Positions 52,339 to 58,499 of a stretch of DNA of 58,499 nucleotides are shown here, piece after piece. The stretch spans positions 1 through 58,499 of the forward strand of contig JAKJAQ010000001.1 of NCBI GenBank assembly GCA_022707425.1. Reading direction: 5' to 3'. Numbering within the stretch: position 1 is the first letter of the stretch; every line of letters begins with the position of its first letter. The translations under genes and the position numbers were made by a program. This DNA comes from Candidatus Babelota bacterium (GTDB lineage Bacteria; Babelota; Babeliae; Babelales; JACPOV01). Below the pieces are notes generated by a model, which was given only the letters and a program-made list of their open reading frames with translations, made no database searches and was not told the origin of the DNA.

Positions 52339-53013
52339 TTAGATTAATTTTTGATTGCGTTGAATTACGCGACCGATGATTCTGAAATGATCTTTGCCAC
52401 GAATAAGGGCAACCGGTGCTTGTTTATGATTAACCGACTCAAGAACAATGAAATCTTCAGTATAGGTTACTTGCATAATCGCGCGCACGGCTGTGTCATT
52501 GCCATATTCAACAGCTGCAATATCACCTGAACGAGTCCACACTTCTGGCGAAATGATCAACAAATCACCTTTAACGAAGGTTGGCGCCATAAGGTTGTTA
52601 TCAATAGAAAGAGCAAAGCATGCACTATCTGTTGTATTTAAAACTGGCACAAATTCATCTTTGTGGCCACTGGTAATTTGCATTAATTGATTATTATAAG
52701 GCGATGGATTTGCAGGAACTTCGCCTACAACAGGGACAATTTGAACTTTTAATTTAACGTCAGCTTGCTCAGGCATGCTCACGTTACTATCAATATTATC
52801 GGTGCGTTGCTTACGTTGCGCAAAAAGGTCCACAGGACTCATTTCAAACGCATTGGCCAATTTTTTAAGAGAATCTTCATTCCAGCGTCTTGTGCCATTT
52901 TTTATATGAGTTAAATAACTCTCAGACATGCCGGTCTTTTCAGCCAACGTTTTTGTTGTCCAGCCTTTTTCTCTCAGTAATTCTTTAACGCGCAATTCCG
53001 TCGATGACGCCAT
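52339..53013 (-). CDS. XRE-type transcription regulator with S24-like domain
   Basis: 224 residues. The N-terminal helix-turn-helix (WTTKTLAEKTGMSESYLTHIKNG, residues 18-40) is CI/XRE type. The C-terminal S24 fold is clear (FALSIDNNLMAPTFVKGDLLIIS), but the catalytic Ser position is Leu141. The usual Lys is Arg177, and the Ala-Gly cleavage site reads PANP. It is therefore a LexA/CI-like repressor that probably cannot cut itself. AGGAG precedes the ATG. It faces rnhB divergently. Confidence 0.88.
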   Translation of the reverse strand: MASSTELRVKELLREKGWTTKTLAEKTGMSESYLTHIKNGTRRWNEDSLKKLANAFEMSPVDLFAQRKQRTDNIDSNVSMPEQADVKLKVQIVPVVGEVPANPSPYNNQLMQITSGHKDEFVPVLNTTDSACFALSIDNNLMAPTFVKGDLLIISPEVWTRSGDIAAVEYGNDTAVRAIMQVTYTEDFIVLESVNHKQAPVALIRGKDHFRIIGRVIQRNQKLI

Positions 53014-53042
53014 GGGTTAAACTCCTCTAGTAACTTTTATTG

Positions 53043-53053
53043 ACTATGATAGT
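53043..53053. promoter_or_regulatory. Possible operator palindrome in the divergent promoter region
   Basis: ACTATGATAGT is a perfect 5-bp inverted repeat around a central G, between the repressor gene and rnhB. It directly follows a -35-like TTGACT (53040-53045, overlapping). Position and symmetry fit autoregulation by the XRE protein. Confidence 0.35.
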
Positions 53054-53125
53054 ATGGTTATACACACAATATTAATTCTAATTGTATCCTTCCTAAATAT
53101 TCTTGTCAAATGGAAAAAATGCCCA

Positions 53126-53818
53126 ATGGTAACCATAAAATATAAAGAACGGTTCAAAAAAGACCATTTTGAGAGGGGGGAGTGGCAAGAAAATCGGCTC
53201 GTATGTGGTATTGATGAAGTAGGCCGCGGATGCTTAGCGGGACCGGTAGTGGTAGCTGCTGCAATTCTTTTTCCAAATAAGAAAAGTTCTCTTATAAAAG
53301 ACTCAAAATTACTCGATTCGAAAGAATTAGAAAAAGCTTATAAATGGCTTTTATGTAACTCTTGGCACAGCGTTGCTTTGGTCAATCATCGCGACATTGA
53401 TATGTACAATATTTATTACGCCACTTTACGCGCAATGAAACGCGCCACGATGCAATTATTTTCAAATTGTCCACAAAAACCATCAATAATTCTCGTTGAT
53501 GCCATGCCCCTTAATTTGGCAAAAACATCCTATGAGCAAATTCCTCTTTATCACTTTCCTTTTGGCGAATCTAAATCAAGTTCTATTGCTGCTGCTTCAA
53601 TACTTGCTAAAGTAAAACGAGATGAATTAATGCGAAGAATGTCAACTTCATTTCCGCAATATCATTTTGCGCGACATAAAGGATATTGCACAAAACTTCA
53701 TCAAGAAGCGGTAAGCAAACACGGAAGGTCAATTATTCATCGGCTGAGATTTTTAGAAAACAAGCCATTTGCACAAGGAGAGCAAGAAAATGAAGGAGAA
53801 CAACAAAGCCTTTGCTGA
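53126..53818 (+). CDS. rnhB: Ribonuclease HII
   Basis: Removes RNA from RNA-DNA hybrids and single ribonucleotides from DNA. The core CGIDEVGRGCLAGPVVVAAAI carries catalytic Asp-Glu. IILVDAMPL and KSSSIAAASILAKVKRDELM follow, with HKGYCTKLH near the end. I place the start at 53126 (MVTIKYKERF, 230 residues). The frame stays open to an ATG at 53054, but that lies in the presumed promoter and would add an odd hydrophobic leader. Confidence 0.93.
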   Translation: MVTIKYKERFKKDHFERGEWQENRLVCGIDEVGRGCLAGPVVVAAAILFPNKKSSLIKDSKLLDSKELEKAYKWLLCNSWHSVALVNHRDIDMYNIYYATLRAMKRATMQLFSNCPQKPSIILVDAMPLNLAKTSYEQIPLYHFPFGESKSSSIAAASILAKVKRDELMRRMSTSFPQYHFARHKGYCTKLHQEAVSKHGRSIIHRLRFLENKPFAQGEQENEGEQQSLC

Positions 53819-54389
53819 AGTAATTGAAAGCTCACTCACCAGCTGGCTTGCTCAAAGTTGGAACTGGGATTTTTTTCCCACCTTTGGTTCAATTGTCACC
53901 ATTGAAACAAAAAAAAGAACGCTCGTTGGTATTGTATATCAGATAAAAACAGGCTCAATCGATCCTGTACGTTATCCGTTCACTTATCAAAAAACTGAAG
54001 AAGAATTGATGCGTGAACAACCACAAATATTTGAATTCTTAAAAACAACCTTTTCATGTCTGATTATTGGTTACCAAGAAAATGAAAAAATTTTTTATCA
54101 ACTCGCTCCAGAACCGCCCAAAATTCATGCATTTGTTTCACCTGCAACCCCGCTTTTGCATCGACAATTTTTTTCGCACAACCATTATCTCCATATTCTT
54201 TTTGCTTTATCAAATAATCTTTTTAATCTTGACGAATTACTTCTTGCTGTTTTAAAACAGTTATCAGATCATCAACTTTTACACCAGGACGCGCTCGAAC
54301 AATTTGTAGATACGTTTTCTTTATTAACAGGAAACGATTACCGACGATTAAAACTGTTTCTCCAACGAGCACAAGGTTTGATATTTTAA
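53790..54389 (+). CDS. Uncharacterised protein with HAS-barrel-like N-terminus
   Basis: 199 residues from the ATG at 53790, with AAGGAGAG upstream, overlapping rnhB by 29 bases. The first ~100 residues (FGSIVTIETKKRTLVGIVYQIKTGS and IIGYQENEKIFYQLAPEPPKIH) resemble the HAS-barrel found at the N-terminus of HerA-type ATPases. The rest is helical (LFNLDELLLAVLKQL). There is no ATPase domain. Function unknown. Confidence 0.65.
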   Translation: MKENNKAFAEVIESSLTSWLAQSWNWDFFPTFGSIVTIETKKRTLVGIVYQIKTGSIDPVRYPFTYQKTEEELMREQPQIFEFLKTTFSCLIIGYQENEKIFYQLAPEPPKIHAFVSPATPLLHRQFFSHNHYLHILFALSNNLFNLDELLLAVLKQLSDHQLLHQDALEQFVDTFSLLTGNDYRRLKLFLQRAQGLIF

Positions 54390-54413
54390 TATAAAAATGA
54401 GCAAGTAAGATCT

Positions 54414-55118
54414 ATGGTGATTCGATTTATAATTTTCTGTAGCTTAATTACACTATCAATTAACACTATGGAAGAAGAAAATTTTAATTCACTCTCTAGG
54501 AGTAGTAGCAGCAAATCGCCCGAACCTGATTTTGATCAATATACCCTTGGTGGCAAATTCAAACATTTTTCTATCATAAAAAATAATTTGCCGGATCGCA
54601 TAACTCTATTTCCACATTTTTCAGAAAATTGGACTCCAACCAATAAAGTACTTCATGTTATTTCTTCTTTGCATATTGAAAATGCGGCAGACCAAAAAAC
54701 TTTTATCACTGATGTTCTCAATGGAATTACGTATCATCCCAAACAAGGAACCCTTTTTATCACAGCTGCTGAAAAAGCAATAATCGAGGCCTACAAAAAA
54801 CATTCTCTATTGAATAAAGACCAAGACACACAGACACATACAATTGAATCACCAATAATACGTCAAGCATATTTTAAAAAAACACCTACAGAAACAATCC
54901 GAAAAGATGTTTTTACTACAACAATTAATAATAATTCATCATGGATTTCACAAAATCCAAAAAAATTTGCTTTTTTTGTCGGGCTAGGTTCAATATGCGC
55001 AACCCTAGGCTTACAATGGGCACTATTCAAATGGTATGATTTTAAATTATTTGAAAATAAACTCAATATTATACAATTTTTTTCACAAAAAATCATTCAG
55101 CGTGGTCTTTCACGATAA
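54414..55118 (+). CDS. Exported protein with C-terminal membrane helix
   Basis: 234 residues: a short hydrophobic N-terminus (MVIRFIIFCSLITLSI), a Ser-rich stretch (SLSRSSSSKSP), a polar middle, and one helix near 190-208 (FAFFVGLGSICATLGLQWAL). Layout resembles the protein at 50253. No family recognised. Confidence 0.6.
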   Translation: MVIRFIIFCSLITLSINTMEEENFNSLSRSSSSKSPEPDFDQYTLGGKFKHFSIIKNNLPDRITLFPHFSENWTPTNKVLHVISSLHIENAADQKTFITDVLNGITYHPKQGTLFITAAEKAIIEAYKKHSLLNKDQDTQTHTIESPIIRQAYFKKTPTETIRKDVFTTTINNNSSWISQNPKKFAFFVGLGSICATLGLQWALFKWYDFKLFENKLNIIQFFSQKIIQRGLSR

Positions 55119-55143
55119 ATGATTACGAGCTGTGCGATAGCAA

Positions 55144-55170
55144 GCACAATAACTATTGCAAGTATTGTGC
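55144..55170. repeat. Inverted repeat between convergent genes
   Basis: GCACAATA (55144-55151) and TATTGTGC (55163-55170) form an 8-bp stem with an 11-base loop. It may help end transcription from either side, but no T run follows. Confidence 0.3.
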
Positions 55171-55203
55171 AGCCAAGCGGAAAATTTCAAGCAAGCAAAT
55201 AGC

Positions 55204-55428
55204 TCAAAATTCCATATTCAGGAAACTGATAATAATATCTAAACCAAGGAAAAAAACCAAACCAAAGAACAAATAAATAAAGCAGAAAGTATTTATTTTA
55301 AACTCTTCAGGCAACATTTCTAAAACATCACGCTCATCACCACTCACAATGCAGCGAAATAAAAGATAAGCGCTTCCTAACAAAAACAATTGTATTTGTG
55401 ATACAAATACAGAGATTAAACTTACCAT
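55204..55428 (-). CDS. Small membrane protein, unknown function
   Basis: 74 residues with two helices (ISVFVSQIQLFLLGSAYLLF and FIYLFFGLVFFLGLDIIISF) around an acidic loop (SGDERDVLEMLPEE). A strong AAAAGGAGAG site precedes the ATG at 55428. No family recognised. Confidence 0.65.
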   Translation of the reverse strand: MVSLISVFVSQIQLFLLGSAYLLFRCIVSGDERDVLEMLPEEFKINTFCFIYLFFGLVFFLGLDIIISFLNMEF

Positions 55429-55458
55429 AATTACTCTCCTTTTTTGTTTATTTACAGT

Positions 55459-55486
55459 TTGACAATTAACAAGTTTGGTTTATACT
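55459..55486 (+). promoter_or_regulatory. Strong sigma70 promoter of psd
   Basis: TTGACA (55459-55464) and TATACT (55481-55486) are 16 bases apart, 20 bases before the psd ATG; the RNA leader must be short. Confidence 0.8.
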
Positions 55487-55506
55487 AGAATCATGGAGAT
55501 AAAAAC

Positions 55507-56430
55507 ATGAAAAACAAACTTATTTTCAGTCTTATTTTACTGCTTTCTATACCATTTGCCCAATCAATGAAAGCAAGCGGATTTACAAGCTCAATGCTCA
55601 ATTTTCTTTATCAAAACCCGATCGGCAAAACGGTCAAAAATATAGTTACGAGCAATCGATATTTTAGTACCTTAATCGGCTGGTGTGCTAATCGTGCATT
55701 GAGCAAATATGCAATTAATCAGTTTGTACAAAAAAATAATATTGATTTAAGTGAAGCTGAACCATCTGATATTTCGAAATATGGTTCATTTAACGAATTT
55801 TTCATTCGAAAATTAAAAGATGGCGCTCGGCCAATTGACCAAGATCAAAATTCAATTGTCAGCCCCGCAGATGGACAACTTTATGTGGTCGAAAATTTAA
55901 CTGCACAAACTGAATTTTTAGTAAAAGGAAAACCGTTTAACTTAGAAAAATTGGTAGGTAACAATGAGTTGGCACAGAATTATGTTGGTGGCACCATGGT
56001 TGTTGTTTATTTAGCACCGCACAATTATCACCGTTTTCATTTTCCTGTTTCTTGCACCCCTTCTGTTCCTTTTTTTATTAATGGCCGTTATGAATCGGTT
56101 AATAGCTTCGTGTATGCATCAGGAATACAGCCATTAACTGAAAATGAACGACATTTAATACTCCTTAATCATTCGACGCTTGGAAAAATTGCTTATATTC
56201 CAGTCGGCGCTCTGTGCGTTGGTAAAATTGTTGAAACGTACAAACATAATGAATGTGCACAAAAAGGCGACGAAGCTGGTTATTTTTGCTTTGGCGGATC
56301 AACAATCGTGATGCTTTTTGAAAAAAATACGATTAAAGTTGATAATAAGTTTACACAGGGTAATCAACCAACTCCAATCAAGATGGGTGAACGTATTGCC
56401 ACTATCCAAGTAAAAGGTTGGTTAGATTAA
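55507..56430 (+). CDS. psd: Phosphatidylserine decarboxylase
   Basis: Makes phosphatidylethanolamine. 307 residues. The hydrophobic N-terminus (LIFSLILLLSIPFAQSM) resembles a signal or membrane anchor. YGSFNEFFIRKLKDGARPID, SPADGQLYVV and PHNYHRFHFPV are family blocks. FGGSTIVMLFE holds the Gly-Ser self-cleavage site that forms the pyruvoyl group. The form with GGST and SFNEFF is the type II-like, eukaryote/Chlamydia branch rather than the short Bacillus one (inference). Confidence 0.92.
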   Translation: MKNKLIFSLILLLSIPFAQSMKASGFTSSMLNFLYQNPIGKTVKNIVTSNRYFSTLIGWCANRALSKYAINQFVQKNNIDLSEAEPSDISKYGSFNEFFIRKLKDGARPIDQDQNSIVSPADGQLYVVENLTAQTEFLVKGKPFNLEKLVGNNELAQNYVGGTMVVVYLAPHNYHRFHFPVSCTPSVPFFINGRYESVNSFVYASGIQPLTENERHLILLNHSTLGKIAYIPVGALCVGKIVETYKHNECAQKGDEAGYFCFGGSTIVMLFEKNTIKVDNKFTQGNQPTPIKMGERIATIQVKGWLD

Positions 56431-56467
56431 TAACATTTATTCTTCGCATATTGGGATTTATTCAACG

Positions 56468-57355
56468 ATGTTCAATTTCATTAAAAACCAACTTCAAAAA
56501 ATTTACACGCATTTTTCTCGCATCGCGACTATTTTTAGTAAGCCTTCTATTGATCAAGCAACACTCAATGAACTTGAACAACTTTTAATCGAAGCTGATA
56601 CTGGTGTTGCTACAACACGATTTATTCTCGAACAACTGAAAAAAAATATTGGTACACAATCAATTTCTGGAACCGATTTAAAAGATCTTTTATCTCAAGA
56701 ATTATTAAAACTTCTCAAACCGTTCACTTTTCCCCAAGAAAATAAAATTATTTACCTGTTGATTGGAATTAATGGAAGTGGCAAAACAACTTTTGCTGGT
56801 AAACTTGCACATTCAGCAGTTTCACACCACAAAAAAACAATTCTCGTTGCTGCTGATACGTTCCGCGCAGCCGCTCCTGGACAATTAAGTATATGGGCAA
56901 CAAAAAGTGGCGCATCACTCATTGTCGGTAATCCAAATCAAGATCCTGCTTCAGTAGTCTTTGCAGGTTGCCAACAGTTTAAAAATGACAATGCCGATTA
57001 CTTGATCATTGACACTGCAGGCCGCTTGCAAACAAAAATTAATCTTATGAATGAACTTGCAAAAATAAAACGTTCTATAATAAAACAATTGCCTGATTAT
57101 ACAATTATCACACTGCTCACTATTGATGGCATGCTTGGTCAAAACTCTTTCCAGCAAGCAAAACTCTTTAATGAAGCAACTAAGATCGATGCAATTGCTC
57201 TCACAAAAATGGATGGTACTGGTAAAGGTGGCATTGTCTTTGCAATAAATCATGAACTTAACATCCCTGTTGCCTATCTTTCATACGGTGAAGCGATAGA
57301 TCAATTAAAACTCTTTAACTGCGAAGAATATGTACAGTCTATTTTGAACCAATAG
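56468..57355 (+). CDS. ftsY: Signal recognition particle receptor FtsY
   Basis: 295 residues, NG domain only, without the acidic N-terminal A domain of E. coli FtsY. GTPase motifs: GINGSGKTTFAGKLAH (P loop), DTFRAAAPGQL, DTAGRLQTKINLMNEL and TKMDGTGKGG. It docks SRP-ribosome complexes at the inner membrane. The stop is followed by a promoter for the next gene. Confidence 0.96.
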   Translation: MFNFIKNQLQKIYTHFSRIATIFSKPSIDQATLNELEQLLIEADTGVATTRFILEQLKKNIGTQSISGTDLKDLLSQELLKLLKPFTFPQENKIIYLLIGINGSGKTTFAGKLAHSAVSHHKKTILVAADTFRAAAPGQLSIWATKSGASLIVGNPNQDPASVVFAGCQQFKNDNADYLIIDTAGRLQTKINLMNELAKIKRSIIKQLPDYTIITLLTIDGMLGQNSFQQAKLFNEATKIDAIALTKMDGTGKGGIVFAINHELNIPVAYLSYGEAIDQLKLFNCEEYVQSILNQ

Positions 57356-57398
57356 GCAAAAATTTTTTAATCAAAATTGCCCTGTTTTAATGTCCTAT

Positions 57399-57426
57399 TT
57401 GACAATTTTTACAAATTGATTATTAT
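57399..57426 (+). promoter_or_regulatory. Sigma70 promoter of the exported kinase-like gene
   Basis: TTGACA (57399-57404) and TATTAT (57421-57426), 16 bases apart, 66 bases before the ATG at 57493. Confidence 0.75.
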
Positions 57427-57492
57427 TAGTAATGGTGTCAAATAAAATAAAACCAGCGCAGGCTGGCAAGAATTTAAATGGATGGTTATAGT

Positions 57493-58218
57493 ATGAAAAA
57501 ATTATTAAATATATTTCTTTTTGCTCTTTGTATTCCTTTAACTTTTATTCAAGCAGAAGATCAACGTTCCATTGATGTTCGCGCCCTTTATTGTACTTCG
57601 CGATCAGAATATCCAGCACAATATTATCTTGATACTTATCCCGCGCCAGCAGAGCTTCAACAAATGGTACAACTCGAAACTTTTTTTGGGCAAAAAAAAA
57701 TTGCCGAAATTGCTCACCGTGAACATGGAAGAGCATACACCATCCACACTATTCCAGGATTTTATTTCAAGCCGGAACTTGATCGAGTCGCTGGAGCTCA
57801 AATCCTTCAGCACATAATTGAGCAAGAGGGCTATAATTTATTGTTTGTTCCACAAAAATATATTGTCGGTTCAAACAATGATGCATGGGTCGCAGCACAA
57901 ATGGTAAGAAATATTTGTGAGCAACCACTTAACAAACTTCAAATACAGCAATTGTGCGGTCTAGTCAAAAAAAGTTATTTTATTGATACTCATGCTGGAA
58001 ATATTTTGCCAATGGCTGATGGCCGCGTTGCACTTATTGATACTGAACTAGACGGATTTGCACACGATAAAAAAGTTCGAATTGATGGATTATTCAGAAT
58101 GCTCTGTAGTTTAACTATGACTTCAGAAGCTCGAACATTTCTCATGCAAGAAATCGAACGTGAGCGATTTCGAAATAATTATGATGCACATTCATTTGAA
58201 AAATTGCATATTGCTTAA
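57493..58218 (+). CDS. Exported protein with APH/choline-kinase-like motifs
   Basis: 241 residues. The ATG at 57493 gives a clean signal peptide (MKKLLNIFLFALCIPLTF, cleavage near IQAEDQ); a start five codons earlier would spoil it. Kinase-fold-like signs: FYFKPE with Lys93, helix DRVAGAQILQHII, NLLFVPQKYIV, a catalytic-loop-like FIDTHAGNIL (Asp165, Asn170), and VALIDTELD (Asp183, Glu185). The D-x4-N and IDxE spacing is that of aminoglycoside/choline kinases (HGDxHxxN...IDxE), though the His before Asp is replaced. Paralogue of 26629-27621. Confidence 0.65.
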   Translation: MKKLLNIFLFALCIPLTFIQAEDQRSIDVRALYCTSRSEYPAQYYLDTYPAPAELQQMVQLETFFGQKKIAEIAHREHGRAYTIHTIPGFYFKPELDRVAGAQILQHIIEQEGYNLLFVPQKYIVGSNNDAWVAAQMVRNICEQPLNKLQIQQLCGLVKKSYFIDTHAGNILPMADGRVALIDTELDGFAHDKKVRIDGLFRMLCSLTMTSEARTFLMQEIERERFRNNYDAHSFEKLHIA

Positions 58219-58347
58219 AAACATAATGTATTAATTACTCGATTGCTCATCAATTTAATTTTTCTGTATCAATCTATTTTTTAATTGTCAAAACTACCTG
58301 TTTCATAATAGGCTACTTGATAAATAGCTCATTATGAAAGGTGCTTT

Positions 58348-58499
58348 ATGAAGCATCAACCAACGATTTTAATTTCTCAAATAGCGCAACAATTAAAACC
58401 TATCTATAATCAAGAATCAGAACAACAGCAAGCAGCATGGTGGCTCCTTGAAAAATTAACTGGTCTTGACCAAGCACATCTTATTATTACCAAAGAAAT
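58348..58499 (+). CDS. prmC: Start of a probable PrmC/HemK release-factor methyltransferase
   Basis: The ATG at 58348 has AAAGG upstream and the frame is open to the window edge (50 codons). The sequence ISQIAQQLKPIYNQESEQQQ then AWWLLEKLTGLDQAHLI looks like the helical N-terminal domain of PrmC, which precedes the methyltransferase core. The catalytic NPPY motif lies outside the window, so the call is tentative. Confidence 0.5.
   Translation, partial: MKHQPTILISQIAQQLKPIYNQESEQQQAAWWLLEKLTGLDQAHLIITKE

Noticed and set aside
53054-53125. Extended N-terminus of RNase HII from 53054
   Set aside because: The added residues are a hydrophobic leader out of keeping with a cytoplasmic enzyme, and the ATG lies within the promoter region without a ribosome site.
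1-58499. CRISPR arrays, tRNA or rRNA genes, insertion sequences
   Set aside because: No regularly spaced repeats, no T-arm outside tmRNA, and no transposase-like frame were found on reading.

Overview
The window is an AT-rich chromosomal stretch using the standard genetic code (TGA is a stop). It is densely packed with about 56 genes, many overlapping by 1-29 bases. The envelope is of diderm type: a DAP-type MurE, an OmpH/Skp-like periplasmic chaperone, MlaE/MlaF lipid-transport subunits and SecG. Alongside these are many exported proteins of types usually linked to life with eukaryotic cells: three ankyrin-repeat proteins, two beta-propeller proteins, a eukaryote-type PPP phosphatase, two kinase-fold-like proteins and two large M16 proteases. 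The mix suggests a reduced, host-associated bacterium, most likely of the candidate phylum Dependentiae (TM6). That assignment is an inference from gene content; no 16S rRNA gene is present.

Layout. 1-2.1 kb: end of an exported protein, smpB, the tmRNA gene with its own promoter, and a MazG-like gene. 2.1-5 kb (minus): a beta-propeller gene overlapping mntH. 5-11.4 kb (plus): PPP phosphatase, D-2-hydroxyacid dehydrogenase, P-type ATPase, ompH-like and pth. 11.5-16.8 kb (minus): alaS, a HIT protein, a PMT/ArnT-like membrane glycosyltransferase and a small exported protein. 16.8-23.9 kb: a stripped ComEC-like protein, DJ-1/PfpI, cyclase family, murE, alanine symporter, ruvX, zinc ribbon, tsaB, and two paralogous small membrane genes, the second frameshifted. 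23.9-26.5 kb (minus): tpiA, secG, mlaE, mlaF.

26.6-31.7 kb is an exported-protein island: a kinase-like protein and three ankyrin-repeat proteins. Two of the ankyrin proteins share a C-terminal tail and near-identical terminators. 31.9-40.6 kb (minus) is one tightly packed polysaccharide-precursor operon: wecB, wecC, a two-domain ADH/Gfo-Idh oxidoreductase, a Dpm1-like mannosyltransferase, manC, gmd and fcl. It should make UDP-ManNAcA, GDP-mannose, GDP-fucose and polyprenyl-phosphate-mannose. The last could feed the membrane glycosyltransferase at 14.7 kb.

40.7-46.1 kb holds two tandem full-length M16 proteases, only one with a signal peptide. 46.4-50 kb holds an MGDG-synthase-like glycosyltransferase, a cutA remnant overlapping a MutY-like glycosylase that lacks the Fe-S cysteines, and a second propeller protein. 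50-58.5 kb holds small exported or membrane proteins, rpsF-rpsR, an S24-type repressor that has lost its self-cleavage residues, rnhB with a HAS-barrel-like partner, psd, ftsY, a second kinase-like exported protein, and the start of a probable prmC.

The most promising unexplained material is the pair of exported kinase-like proteins, the shared tail of the ankyrin proteins, the frameshifted membrane-protein pair, and the several enzymes with altered catalytic residues.
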